A stretch of DNA of 64,000 nucleotides from the NCBI RefSeq assembly GCF_964275005.1, contig NC_092704.1:5476048-5540047 (forward strand). The letters are read 5' to 3'. Position 1 is the stretch's first letter, and every line of letters begins with the position of its first letter. Shown piece after piece: positions 24,001 through 33,981 of the stretch. A model generated the notes under the pieces. It made no database searches, was not told the origin of the DNA, and saw only the letters and a list, made by a program, of their open reading frames with translations. The position numbers were made by a program, and so were the translations under genes. This DNA is from Diadema setosum. Its lineage: Eukaryota; Echinodermata; Echinoidea; Diadematoida; Diadematidae.

Positions 24001-25139
24001 CCATAATATCAGTTATTCCTCTTATGAGATTTTAAGTTTAAATATTTGTCAGTATTTTTTAAATGCATTCTATCTTTTATTTGTGAGAAACACATTTATT
24101 TAAAGGACAAGACCACCTCAATATAGATGTGGATTGAGTGAATGCAGTAATATCAGTAGAACACATCAGTGGAAGAAACAAGTGTGTTGTGCTTTTATTA
24201 TGTGAGAAAAGTGCAAATATGTTGAATTTTTTAATATTTCCTTTATACTGTCAAAGTGGATATTTTCGCGTGACTAATTTTTCATGCTTGGCCAGGTATA
24301 AAGAGTTTCGCGTGTTTGTAATTCCACGGAATCAATACGCCAAGTACAGGATCGTATAGCAAGCAAAAATATTTGCGTGCTTTTATTTTTGCGTTAAGTT
24401 TCTGGTTGTGCGAAATGCACGAAAATTTCAACACCGCGAAAATTTCCACTTTTGCAGTATCGTTCTACACATATGACATCACGGTAGTACCGGTAGTCTT
24501 CTCATCCAGTGATGGCCACACTGAAACTTCAAAAATTCAAAGCTTATTAACGAATTGTCTGATTTTCCTCAAACTTCTACTCTTGTGTTCTACTAATATT
24601 GCTGCATTCTCTCAATCCACATGTCTGTGAAGGTGAAGTTGTCCTTTAAGAGACCAAGATGTTGGTTTCACGGATGAGATTCTCACCATGAAATGGGTCT
24701 GAATGGTTTCTTGACAGAAACATAAAAGACATTTCAAAGAAATAATCCAAGAACAGATGTGCTTTGTGGGAAAATATTGCTGATTAATTTGAATGAGGCA
24801 ATGTATCATGACTAGGTGTTATTCTTGGTAGATACGTCCAGAACAGTAAGTCACCAGTGGGTCAGGATTTGTTATCAGTTATATAAATAGAAACCCCCCT
24901 GTGTAGACCTTGGGAAGTAACTATGCGACATGCTCCTTTGTTGTCTGTCTCCATTGCCCCACCCACTACAGCTTGATGTGGAGCACCCCCTCATGCTTCA
25001 CAATCACACCAGTCACTGGCGGCGGGAGGAGGGCTGCATCCTCGTCATCGGTGGAGGGGGAAACTGCTTCTCTTTCGGCACCCATCTCAACCGTAGCCCC
25101 GTGCTCATCGACATCAGGGAAGCCCTTCAAGGCAGATAG
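11958..25139 (+). CDS. LCMT2: LCMT2/TYW4, tRNA wybutosine-synthesizing protein 4, complete, 14 exons
   Basis: Exons: 11958-12005, 12871-13074, 14896-15091, 15514-15667, 16578-16644, 16896-16927, 18161-18251, 18944-19051, 19765-19849, 20505-20783, 21426-21745, 22316-22500, 23825-23957, 24972-25139. All are GT..AG and in phase, giving 689 residues (human 686). Residues 1-330 are a leucine-carboxyl-methyltransferase-type domain: SAM loop SLGAGFDSTYF (87-97), YEIDFP (111-116), LLLSECVITYI (187-197), DEFEEWHLKC (around 297-306). Residues 330-689 are a six-blade kelch-type propeller with GG motifs in VAGGFGD, VFGGRTS, LIGGRG, VAGGLG, LVGGVN and VIGGGGNCFSFG. Family knowledge: yeast Ppm2/Tyw4 methylates and methoxycarbonylates yW-86 at base 37 of tRNA-Phe, the last step of wybutosine synthesis. 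An in-frame TAG at 11940-11942 supports this start. The human gene is intronless. Confidence 0.95.
12871..13074 (+). CDS. LCMT2: LCMT2 coding exon 2
   Basis: Residues 17-84. Acceptor CTCATCAG, donor CAA|GTGAGT; phase 0 on both sides. VQGTNDSSIVSKCSVASLGY and APLINRGYFIRAKAID align with human VQNTNDSSALSKRSLAARGY and APLIHRGYYVRARAV, the substrate-side cap of the methyltransferase. Confidence 0.95.
13289..13844. mobile_element. hAT-like non-autonomous DNA transposon in LCMT2 intron 2
   Basis: The ends are inverted repeats (GACCCCGTTTACAGTGCG at left; reverse complement of CGCACTGTAAGCGGGGTC at right), flanked by AGTCAACTA at 13280-13288 and 13845-13853. An 8-9 bp duplication suits the hAT superfamily. 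The subterminal regions are unusually GC-rich, with repeated CTCGGCC(A/G)CGGCCGAG palindromes. The interior has no transposase. Confidence 0.8.
14087..14304. mobile_element. PIF/Harbinger-like MITE with TTA target duplication
   Basis: The ends GGCCCGAATTCACGAAGGTG and its near-exact complement (CACCTTCTCGAATTCGGGCC) are flanked by TTA at 14084-14086 and 14305-14307. The 3-bp duplication and 218-bp length point to a Harbinger-type MITE. It lies in LCMT2 intron 2. Confidence 0.75.
14561..14767. mobile_element. MITE of the GTAAAAGTGGAAATTTTCGC family
   Basis: Left end ACTGTAAAAGTGGAAATTTT; right end ATATCCACTTTTACTTACAGTA, its complement with small changes. Relatives of about 210 bp lie at 20040, 24246 and 29139. 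No coding capacity. Confidence 0.8.
14896..15091 (+). CDS. LCMT2: LCMT2 coding exon 3 (SAM-binding loop)
   Basis: Residues 85-149. Acceptor CTGGTCAG, donor ATTG|GTGAGA; phase 0 in, phase 1 out. It starts exactly at IISLGAGFDSTYF, the glycine loop that binds S-adenosylmethionine, and includes the acidic strand YEIDFP. Confidence 0.96.
15514..15667 (+). CDS. LCMT2: LCMT2 coding exon 4
   Basis: Residues 150-200. Acceptor ATACAAAG, donor CCCAG|GTGATT; phase 1 in, phase 2 out. YHLLGVDLKNL and TLLLSECVITYID are the family strand motifs (human YCILGLDLRQL, TLLLAEAVLTYLE). Confidence 0.95.
15986..16318. mobile_element. Foldback element with tRNA-like core, LCMT2 intron 4
   Basis: The arms at about 15986-16060 and 16240-16318 are long inverted repeats (TTATTGCAACTGATTGACAA at left and its complement at right). 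Between them, 16149-16160 reads TGGTCTAGTGGA (A-box-like) and 16194-16202 reads GTTCAAATA (B-box-like), spaced as in tRNA genes. A direct 12-bp repeat, AAAGGAAGTGTC, lies at 15974-15985 and 16350-16361 and may be a target duplication. Confidence 0.65.
16578..16644 (+). CDS. LCMT2: LCMT2 coding exon 5
   Basis: Acceptor TTTTGACAG, donor CAG|GTGAGA; phase 2 in, phase 0 out. It encodes SDALISWAGKTFQNGLFLSY then EQ, matching AALIAWAAQRFPNALFVVYEQ in human. Confidence 0.94.
16896..16927 (+). CDS. LCMT2: LCMT2 coding exon 6 (32 nt)
   Basis: Acceptor TTTTCCTCAG, donor GTGAT|GTAAGT. It encodes VQPHDPFGIV plus two bases of Met, equivalent to MRPQDAFGQFM. It is very small but required: without it the frame and the conserved DPFG are lost. 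Confidence 0.93.
17756..18058. mobile_element. MITE-like element with TGACCC duplication, LCMT2 intron 6
   Basis: Inverted ends CAGAGACTCCAAC and GTTGGAGTCTCTG are flanked by TGACCC at 17750-17755 and 18059-18064. The interior carries several CGGGAGA/TCTCCCG copies. No open frame of note. The superfamily is not assigned. Confidence 0.7.
18161..18251 (+). CDS. LCMT2: LCMT2 coding exon 7
   Basis: Acceptor GTTCTTACAG, donor CAG|GTGAGT; phase 2 in, phase 0 out. The split Met is rebuilt, then QQHFIKLNSPLNAIQTY follows (human LQHFRQLNSPLHGLERF). Confidence 0.95.
18944..19051 (+). CDS. LCMT2: LCMT2 coding exon 8
   Basis: Residues 265-300. Acceptor TCATGCAG, donor GAG|GTGGGT; phase 0 on both sides. 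It encodes GWQDSSAINMYQYYSQVL and ERERVEAIELFDEFE, the conserved end of the methyltransferase domain. Confidence 0.95.
19765..19849 (+). CDS. LCMT2: LCMT2 coding exon 9
   Basis: Residues 301-328. Acceptor TTTCTGAAG, donor CCTG|GTAAGT; phase 0 in, phase 1 out. EWHLKCVHYVVVAAFNGD matches human EWHLKCAHYFILAASRGD. It closes the methyltransferase domain. Confidence 0.95.
20040..20271. mobile_element. Degraded MITE, GTAAAAGTGGAAATTTT family
   Basis: Left end ACCGTAAAAGTGGAAATTTT; right end CTTTTACCGTAGTA. The interior has diverged. It lies in LCMT2 intron 9. Confidence 0.6.
20505..20783 (+). CDS. LCMT2: LCMT2 coding exon 10 (linker and first kelch blade)
   Basis: Residues 329-421. Acceptor ATATACAG, donor CTAG|GTGAGG; phase 1 on both sides. 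After a variable linker, KQFSHASAQVPGTDSILVAG and GFGDHNGCHGRL form the first propeller blade. Confidence 0.93.
21426..21745 (+). CDS. LCMT2: LCMT2 coding exon 11 (kelch)
   Basis: Residues 422-528. Acceptor TACTCTGCAG, donor GAG|GTAAAA; phase 1 in, phase 0 out. PRMHHTLTALPDGRFFVFGG and CARWRHTASAVSLEGREMVC are two kelch strands; the exon ends in a Trp-containing strand, LTWKE. Confidence 0.94.
22316..22500 (+). CDS. LCMT2: LCMT2 coding exon 12 (kelch)
   Basis: Acceptor TTACTTCCAG, donor CCAAG|GTGAGA; phase 0 in, phase 2 out. EARHSHTATQWGDSCLVVAG then GLGHGCTPLSS matches EARHSHSACTWQGGALIAGG of human. Confidence 0.95.
22947..23364. mobile_element. pogo-type non-autonomous element with TA duplication
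   Basis: Ends CAGTTGAACCTCTATTATCC and the complement GGATACGAGAGGTTCAACTG, with TA on both sides. CAGTYGAACCTC..TATCCG ends are typical of pogo/Fot1 relatives. The 418-bp interior has no transposase. It lies in LCMT2 intron 12. Confidence 0.75.
23825..23957 (+). CDS. LCMT2: LCMT2 coding exon 13 (kelch)
   Basis: Acceptor ATGTGATGCAG, donor CAG|GTCAGT; phase 2 in, phase 0 out. The split Arg is rebuilt, then YSHTAHIVHDQLILVGGVN follows (human YSHTAHVLNGKLLLVGGIW). Confidence 0.95.
24102..24648. mobile_element. Inverted-repeat element interrupted by a second MITE
   Basis: The outer ends TAAAGGACAA and its complement at 24640-24648 and the long arms match the element at 26796-27338. The second arm is broken at 24246-24460 by the unrelated GTAAAAGTGGA-type MITE. 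It lies in LCMT2 intron 13. Confidence 0.75.
24246..24460. mobile_element. Nested MITE, GTAAAAGTGGA family
   Basis: Left end TACTGTCAAAGTGGATATTT; right end AAATTTCCACTTTTGCAGTA. It sits inside the arm of the element at 24102-24648, so it is the younger insertion. Confidence 0.8.
24972..25139 (+). CDS. LCMT2: LCMT2 coding exon 14 with stop
   Basis: Acceptor ACCCACTACAG. It starts LDVEHPLMLHNHTS, then LVIGGGGNCFSFGTHLN; stop TAG at 25137-25139. The GGGGNCFSFGT block is nearly identical in human and closes the propeller. Confidence 0.96.
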   Translation, partial: LDVEHPLMLHNHTSHWRREEGCILVIGGGGNCFSFGTHLNRSPVLIDIREALQGR

Positions 25140-28100
25140 CAGGACATTGAACGATGCTAAGAATATCGTAGGTTATCATCAGTCCAGTAGGTTTTCCCGT
25201 TTGTGAGAAGCACTAGAGCTTCAATCCACTTCTGCAAGCTTTTTTTTATTCTGTAGCAGACTTCAAGTTAAAGGAAACCACCAGGCTAAGACGACTTTTG
25301 ATGTTTATCTGTTTTTTATTTTGTGTCAAAGAATATTTGTATCATGGCTACAACTTATGTTAAAGTGAAAACATAGTTCTGGTAAGGATTTGAAAACTCG
25401 TCTTGCACCATTTCATATTTGCTTGCAATATATCGAAAGAGGCCATGAAAAACTTACCTGGCTGACGCAATTTGCCGAGATGATGAGTTGTTTTGGAGTA
25501 TTTTGAGATCAAAAGTGTAGTGTAATGAAAGCCGGTATACCAACTTTTATTCCAGAAGGATCCAGATTAACTCAGTCTCAGGGGAAAACTTTCTTTGATG
25601 CGCACATTGTATCAACTCTGACCATAACTGCGATCAGCCAGAATGTGAAGCGCTCACATAGTACCACACTGTACAATTCAGAGGGACAACTCGGCCCCGC
25701 GGTCAAAACGAGGCCGAGTTGACCCCCATTCCGAGTTAGCCTGATCAGATAAGTTCTGAGATGCGAACCGTTTCGTTTAATATTTCACATTTTAGTCATA
25801 ACCCAACGAATATCTTGTTATTGCAGCCTTATTCCTCACATTTCTGAGGCATACATGTACACTGCATGTACATGTACATTTTGGAGCAAAATGTGACAGT
25901 TATACAGGCGTACCAGAACTATGTTTTATACCTTTTCAACAGAAAACAACCAAAATATTTATGGCATTCATGAGATTTATCAAGTACATACATTCTGTGT
26001 GACTTTTAGCTGTTTGAGCATTGCAATGATACACATGGCATTGTACATTTAGTGGTTCCGAATTATTAAATATTGATAACGGTTAATCTTCATCCTCTTT
26101 CACACCTATACAATAGGTATAAATCAGTGGCATAGACTAGCTGTATTGTCAGGTATGCATATGCAAAAGGTGCTACCAGGTGCATGCAGGGGCCAACAAT
26201 ACATTGCTCTACATTACAGCAATGGCATCAAGGTGTATGCTCAGGTGTATCAGTGCCCATAATGTCTGTCTGTCGTTCGTTCGTTCGTTTGTTCGTTCGT
26301 TCGTTCTTTCTTTCTTTTTTTATAAATTCATTTATTTATTCATAATCTTTTGTCAGGGTAGCCCATTCACCAATAAGTAGTAGTCTTCCATGGAGCCCTG
26401 AATAATACTGATGAACATAATATATCGATGAACATACATTATACGAGGGCCAAATCTGACATTGTGTCCTTCTGCATTGCATATGCCACTGTCTCTATGG
26501 TGAAAACCTTGTTACAGTATTTGTGTAGCAACCCATGGTTTTCTGTTTCAAACAGATTTCTCTACAATGAGAAACAAAAAGTCACAGTTCCCAAGCACTG
26601 GGTTTGCCTGTATTATTTTGTGTATGTTTTGGTGAGATTTATTAGTTAAGAAGTGCTTTTAATAAAAATGTAAAATGCTCTATCGTAATCACTGCTATTA
26701 TGTGTTCAGACGTAACATTAAAATCAAACTGATCTAGTAAATGGAATTTTGGTGCTTAAAATGTATCTCAGTGACAGGTTGTTGTTCCTTTCTTTAAAGG
26801 AAAACCAAACCCAAAGAGCAATGTGGATTGAGTTAAAGCAGCAACATTAGTAGGACACACCAGTAAAAGTTTGAGGAAAATCAGACAATTGATGCAAAAG
26901 TTATGAATTTTTAAAGTTTTGGTGTTGGAACCGCTGGATGAGGAGACTACTAAAGGTTTTGAAGTCATGTGTGGATAACAATATAAAGAAAATATAAAGG
27001 GAATTCCACAAAAATTCATTTTTCATGAAAATTACACATTTTTTTAACTTGATACTGACATATGTTAAGTGTAGTAATTATTCCCCCGGTTTCTGAAAGC
27101 CATTAGTCAAGTGCTCTTTCATTATGCTAGAAAAGTGAATGTTTGTGGAATTCCCTTTATATTTTCTTTACATTGTCCACACATACGTCATAACCTCTAG
27201 TAGTCTCCTCATCCAGCCGTTCCAACACCAAAACTTGAAAAAGTTCATAACTTTTGCATCGATTGTCCGATTTTCCTCAAACTTTCACCGATGTGTTCTA
27301 CTAATGTTGCTGCTTTCACTCAACCCACATTGCTCTTTGATGTTGATGATTTGAGTTTAGTTTATTCATGTGCTAACTAAATCTCACAAAGATTATTGAC
27401 ATTCACCCAGACAGTATTAATATTCATTTAGAGTACAATTATGGAATGCCACATGTGTTACAACACTACACTATTACACCATACCCATGTCAGTGGACTA
27501 TATATTCTGTAGAAAATGTCACCCGATTTATAGTCCCATTAAATGGTGCAATATGGTTTGAATTCATTGCCAAAGCATTCATGTAGAAACAAACCTTGAG
27601 GTGAATACTTGCTGAAATGCATGTTTCCTTCTTTGGCGAGTTGGATGAATCTAAAATGAGTTTCTATCGTATGACAGAATGTTGTGTGAATAGTATTCTT
27701 CAATGGATGTACATGTACATGGATGTACATGTAATGTACATAAGTATTGACTCCCCATTTTCCTTAGGTACATATTTCATGCACATACTGTAAAGCTAGA
27801 TATTTTGACGGCATGACATTTTCACAAGTTGTCACTGGCACTGAATGCGCACAGTGTAAGCAAACTTTTACATGCATTTTAATTTTGCAAATCTTGGCAC
27901 TCGCTAAATTTGCACCGTTAAAATGCATGAAAACATTCCTTCTTTTATTGTGTAATTCGATACATGTGAGCCCATATCCTGTATTGATACACCTTCTCAG
28001 ACACACAAGAAAACGAAGTAGAGAAATGCTGTTCAGTGGTTGAAGTTTTCCATTTACTGGAAAGCATGCCAAATATGTACATTCTGCATGCAATTGTACA

Positions 28101-29138
28101 AGAATGAATTGCATGGGATATTCAACAACTTTTCAACAATAACAACAAAAGATGATGCACGAGTTTCAACCAGAAGCCAGGTCAACAAGAAACAAATACA
28201 GTGCCATTGAAGTTTGGGATTCACAGATTTTTGCTTTTCATTGGAGACACAAGATCACAAACTGAAGTATAGGGGAACCTAAAACAATGACAATTACCTT
28301 GTTATATCAGGCTTCTCAATATATCAAGGTACAAAAACAAAGAAATACAAAGAGTCGCGACCTGCAAAATCATCCTAAGAGGTTTTATTACACCGACCTC
28401 TTTATAATGAAGTTCCACTGTATTAATTGACAGAGTTGGGGCCCCATACACCATGTTTTCTTTCGGCTTGCATCATTCAATCTGGTGTGTGTTGCAGAGT
28501 TTTTCAAATATCTCTTCATCGGGAAGAAATTAAAGAAAAAAACAGTACATTCTTCCCTGGTCATAGAGACAAAGACTGCCTGCTGTACATGTAGAACCAC
28601 TGTGCACACTACTGTATTTGTGAGACCGACATAACAGAAAGTAAAGTTTACTTGTACAATTGTACACCTGTACTGTAGTTCATGGTTTCCATTATTTTTG
28701 TCGTCTACACCTCACCCAATTTCCAATAATAATATGCTGTATGTCTTCAATCCTGCAACGTTTTGAAATCATTTTTTTTCTTTTTTTTTTTCTTTTTTAA
28801 GGAAAGATACAATTTTGTTGGGTTGTGTTTTTGTTTCCTGCTTTCATTGCTTGGTTGTGCCAGGCAAAGGTGCTACAGTGGACTCATTAATAGAGATTAC
28901 TGATATGGTAAAGTAAGTTTTCTTGCCCAAAAGTTCAGAGTGCAAGGGTTTCTCAGTCTTGTATTGTTTTTCGACCTCAGATTGTGTATGACCAAATCGT
29001 AATAAACCAAACTGATTTCACTAGTAGAACTAGAAATTAATTGTACCTTTCCCTGTTCATAATACAACTAGCTTCCCTTGTACATTTGTTCTAGAACATG
29101 TTTGGTACTCGTTTATTTAGCACCAACATTTCCAAAAG
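25140..29138. other. LCMT2 3' UTR and spacer to CREB
   Basis: No coding exon recognised. AATAAA at 26661-26666 is a possible LCMT2 poly(A) signal, but other signals cannot be excluded. It contains a short TTCG/TTCT repeat near 26275-26310, the inverted-repeat element at 26796-27338 and a decayed inverted-repeat relic near 28270-28421. Confidence 0.5.
26796..27338. mobile_element. Long inverted-repeat element, uninterrupted relative of 24102-24648
   Basis: Left arm begins AAAGGAAAACCAAACCCAAA; right arm ends near CAACCCACATTGCTCTTT. Arms are over 200 bases, with shared blocks such as GAATTCC next to CTTTATATTTTCTTT. No coding content; the right tip is cut short. Confidence 0.75.
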
Positions 29139-29350
29139 TACTGTAAAAGTGGAAATTTTCACGATGTGGAAATTTTTGTGCATTTTGCGCTACTAGAAAC
29201 GTGAAAAATAAAACCATGTGAATATTTTTGCTTGTTACATGTACCACTGTGTCACATCTAATTCCACGGAATTAAAAAACATGCAAAATTTATCTGAGGC
29301 GGCAGAGCGCAAACAATTACTCGGTGCAAAAAATATCCACTTTTACAGCA
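29139..29350. mobile_element. MITE, GTAAAAGTGGAAATTTTC family
   Basis: Left end TACTGTAAAAGTGGAAATTT; right end AAATATCCACTTTTACAG. About 212 bp, AT-rich interior. Confidence 0.8.
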
Positions 29351-32300
29351 TTGTACTAGGTCCGTATCTAGTTGGGCGAAGACATTTTGAAGTGCATGAA
29401 CTCTGAGAACATTTCAACTGCGGGATTTCAACAAAAACACGAGACACAGTAACATATGATTTTCATATTTTTTTAAAATCTTTTCATTCCCAAGTATAAG
29501 AATATTCATAGTATAGCTATTAGCTTAGAAAATTACAAATTACAACATCATACCATGACTAGAATTTTTCAAGAAGAATGCATGAAAACATGCAGTGTAT
29601 ATTACAGCATTTTCCAAAGCTCTCTTGTGTGTGTTTGTGTGTGCGGTATTTCCAACAAATTTAGACATACTGTAGGTGCATAGGTTCATACTTTACAGCA
29701 AGCTGAGTTTGATTCATGGTAATGACAAATCAATGGAGTGATGATTGAATATGAGGTGCATGGTCAACAATTCTTTTATGTGCTCATCTCATCCACTGTA
29801 GAAAAAAAAAAATATATGCCAAGAGTCACAGTAAATGTTTCCAAATTAAAAATTGCCATGTACTCATATAAAAACTCAAATAAAAGACCTAGAAGGTATT
29901 TACGATAGTACAAATTTGTCAAATGACAAAAAAAAAAGTCACAGAGTAAAATCAGAACACATTGTATAAGTCAAATACATACTTCACCAAAGTAACAGTG
30001 TTATTCAAAGTTATACATTGTACATTCCTTAATTAAGCTTCACATATATGCATATAAAGACGTTCTCATTATAAAGATATGAATTTTCCAACTGTGTAGC
30101 AACGATATATTTCAATTCCTTCATTCTGAGTAAGAGCGATCAGTTTAAAGGGCTCCATCAACACCTTTTCAGCGAGAGTCTGCCAAGTAAGAGGGCTTGA
30201 CTCCAGATTCAACGGCATGTGCCTCTGCTTGCCCAGCAAGCTACCAGTCTTGCAGTTTCTCTCCGTGAGAATATGAAATATGTACAGCAGCAAGTAAGAG
30301 AAACTTGATCAAGAACCACTCTCCATTCGCCCTCCATGAATTCTAATTCAGGCAGTTTTAGAGAGGTCGCTACCCATCCTCCTCGGTTAACAGTCCCACA
30401 TCTATAAAAATCTGTGACCACTTCATAAGCTCTGATGCTGATTTTATCTGCCTGCTGTAGACCTAGTAATAGAAAAGAAGAGAAATAAACTGAACTTGAC
30501 CACAAAAAATTTGGCATACAAGTTCCTTAGGAGTGTCTAGATGGAGGTCCTAAAAAGAATATATGTACATATCATGTAAGTGTGAACACATAAAAAGAAA
30601 AGGCACAATAAAAAATTTGTACATGGACATCAAATGTTTATTAAACGAAGCTCTTCAAAGAGCATTCTCTTAACAGGGAGGAGCGGGGAAAAGGGTGGCT
30701 GAATCAACTACAAGGGACGCTAACCTTGGGATATTTGGTTAGTAACCACGAAGGAGGGCATGAAAACCCAGACGGTAGCAGCCACTAAATGGAGAATGAC
30801 ATTTTTATTATAACGCGCCAGGGACTTGGTTTGGGACATCGCTACCATTAAATGAGAAGGATAGATAGAAGATCGGGTAGCTTCCCACAGACAATAAGAG
30901 TCATTCAATTGTCCCACCTGTCTATTCGTTTTACATAAATGAAGATAAACGCACCGGAATATATATTTATGTACCATAACCACAGTGTAGTTTAATATAT
31001 GTACCATGAATGTCTTTATTTCAATCTATCCCAGTAGTATTAAGTAAAAATTAATGAGTGATGTGTCTGTGATGTATCCCATGACACAAGATACTCTGTT
31101 GTAATCCACAGTAGCTATGCCAAATACAATTAATTTCAGAAGGTGTCTATCTAAACCTCGATGGTGTAATTACATCCATCTTCTGAGGTCATCAAAATTG
31201 TTATAGCACAACCACAAGCTCATGACAAAACATGAGCTGTCAGATACAAAAAAAAAAAAGGAAAAACAAAATTATATACAATGTCATCCTTTTAAATTAA
31301 ACATTCATCCATCCAAGTATCCTTCAAGAGCTCACAGAACGCTGAGAAAACACCATGAGATATGCATGAACATTAACCGGAATAGAAAATTCTGAGAGAA
31401 ATACCAAGTTCAGAGTTACATATGTATGCATATGTTACAGTACAAAATTCATGGCAAGACAAACATACAGAAAGATCAAATGCACATCACTTTTTTTCTT
31501 TTAAGGTTTTGCTTACATCATCGTGGTGCTGGAATTGATAAAACAAAATTAGATCAAATGAATATCTGTCATTAGATGTATCATACTTGTGCAAATGAAT
31601 AGAAGGAAAAGTACAAAAATCAAAGGTCAAAGGTCATTAGAAAGAGCTAACAAAGCCACCTTGGCTCAAATGTGTACAGCAATCAGTATTATTTTGAAGA
31701 CCTGGCAGAATTCCAGAAAATGTTGGGGAGACTTTCTTTTATGTCAATGCCCTTACATGAATGATATGCAAGGGCAGTCGCAAAGAATTGGGCAAGCTTC
31801 ATGAAAGTGACCCAGTATTTCATAATTAAGTATTGGTAGGCATGGGCACTTTTCTTCACTCCATCGGCAAATGTCTTTAGAGGGGAAGGGTGTGCAGCCT
31901 TGGTAGAGAATTTTCACAATCACTGCCAAATATGAAAATATCTGTGCTGTGTTCTTAAACATGGGATCCCTTTAGAAATTCTTTGCTGTTTTTTTATAAC
32001 CCTTTTGAATTTCAGTCTGACAAACCAAAGTGTAAGTGTGAGTAAGTGTATTTTGCTCTAACCCACTTGAGATTCGTGAAAACCTCATCATAAAGATATA
32101 TTTCTGGATGCTGTTAAGGATAAAAGCTGTACCACACATCCTCACATACTGAGGTACATCACAACAAAAAATGTTCGCCGGAATTTGCCGTACATGACCA
32201 TACATTTTGTAGTTCCGAGTTTACACAGAGCGGAGAACTGCGGCTTGACCGTCCACGGAACAGTATACCCCAGTGGGCAAAACTCCTCGAACGAAAAGGG

Positions 32301-33301
32301 CAGAACCACAACATTGGCATAAAAAAATATTGATACTTTGATCTCATACAGTTGCAACAGACACATGTCACCGAGCCTCACTCAAAAGGCGAGGCCATCG
32401 AGAATGCTCTCACTTAAATCCGGTCATGTGCTCGGTGCTCATGAGCAGAATCAAATTACTTATGTATTTACACAATAAAATATGCTTGCTTTGCAAATTC
32501 ATGTCCTGTTTGGCGCAAGCTGAGCAATGTTCTAAAATCCTGACGGAATTCCTTCACACCGGCTTTTTACAAGCGCTGCGCTTAGGTGCCGTGTTCATGT
32601 TTTTGTGACTGTCGTTCATTTTTTTCAAAGGGTAGGGGCATTTTCTGTGCAGTAAAGCCGGGGGTGTGACAACACAGAGAGATATTCATAGTCGTAAAAT
32701 ACGATATCTGCACAAGGCATAGACACAGCTTTAACCATCACTTCCTTTCTCTCTCTCGCTCCCACTCGCTCTCTTTCTCTCAATCTCTCCTTTCTGGCCC
32801 TCTCCCAGCTGACTGGCGAGCCAGACGACAAACGGAAGCCACTCCCCTTCCCGACGCATCGACAGTCCGAGAGTCTGGCAGGCGTCTGCGGCGTCTGCGC
32901 GGAAGGTAGAAACGCGGTGCTCGGTCAAAAAAATAACCTGTGCTCTCTGGTTTGCAATGGGCTTTCTTCAGTAAACACTCCGTGGAATTCACTTTGCATT
33001 CACCTGGATGGGAGACACAGAAGTAAAATAAGCAATCACAAGTAGCTGCTGGGAACTGTTACTGAGCAATTTTTGCGAGCATGAAAGTTCCGTGAATTTC
33101 ATGAGGAGCAAAGATACTTGTTTGAGAAAAATGCAAATGTAAGTTAAAAATAGAGGTAAAACCAGAAATATCACTGAAGGTAATAATACTCCTACCAAAC
33201 ACTTCTGTGCTGGCACACTGCCAAAATAGTAGACGGTAAAAAACATATTATTACCTTGGCAACATACTTTCCACTACTTGTCCTCTCATTCAAAAAAAAA
33301 A

Positions 33302-33307
<6 letters not shown>

Positions 33308-33343
<36 letters not shown>
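33308..33343. repeat. (TA)n microsatellite
   Basis: Eighteen TA units without interruption, preceded by an A-run. Confidence 0.95.
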
Positions 33344-33346
<3 letters not shown>

Positions 33347-33648
33347 TTGCGCAACTACATTGCAATTACCACATGCCTCGGTTCTTGTGAATCACTGACA
33401 TACTGGAGAAGAATTTAAATCTGCAAGGCTTTTTCCCAATTTGGGGATCATAATGCGCTGTGACCACAGGATTGCACTTTCCGCTACTGTCGAAAAATGT
33501 GTCTTGTGCAACTTCATGTTGACCTAAACATGAGTGGTAAATTTTGTTTGTGTCACTTGACAGTGAAGTAGTTTGATTCACATTTGTAACAGCCCAACCA
33601 ACCAACCGACTACACCCTGATTCCATTACACTCCTGTTGAAGACTGAT

Positions 33649-33843
33649 TACTGTAAAACAAGGAATGTTTGTGTGCATTTCAATTTTGTGAATTTCCCAA
33701 GAGCCGAGTTTCGCAAAATTAAATCTTGTCTACACTATATGCACTGAATGTTAGAGGCAACTCGCGAAAATTTCATGCTGCAAATTAGGCCGTCGGCTCC
33801 CATTCGCAAAAATTTCATGCCGCGAAAATATTGTTTTACAGTA
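33649..33843. mobile_element. MITE-like inverted repeat just downstream of the CREB stop
   Basis: Ends TACTGTAAAACAA and TTGTTTTACAGTA, with internal TTTCGCGAAA-like motifs. Same family as 3988-4192. It lies within 150 bases of the CREB stop codon on its 3' side. Confidence 0.7.
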
Positions 33844-33981
33844 TACCTATGCCAAATGTTTGGACGGGGTATAATTAGTTGGCTTTCAAGGGCAGGTGGT
33901 TCCAACAGCAATGATGACTGCACTGCACTTTCACCTGATACAACAAACCCGACTGCATCAGTGCGTGTCGGACTCACCTGC

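Larger units (their letters stand above)
29351..33977 (-). other. Probable CREB 3' UTR / downstream region, undefined
   Basis: No conserved domain is recognised. On the minus strand, open stretches follow splice-acceptor-like sequences at 30917 (AATAGACAG) and 30462 (CTATTACTAG). 32160-32930 is richer in CpG than its surroundings. AATAAA on the minus strand occurs, for example, at 30637-30642. The end of the CREB transcript could not be fixed. Confidence 0.4.

Noticed and set aside
27776..27945. Further copy of the GTAAAAGTGGA MITE family
   Set aside because: Only the first bases (TACTGTAAAGC) and a few TTTTGACGG-like motifs resemble it; no convincing right end.
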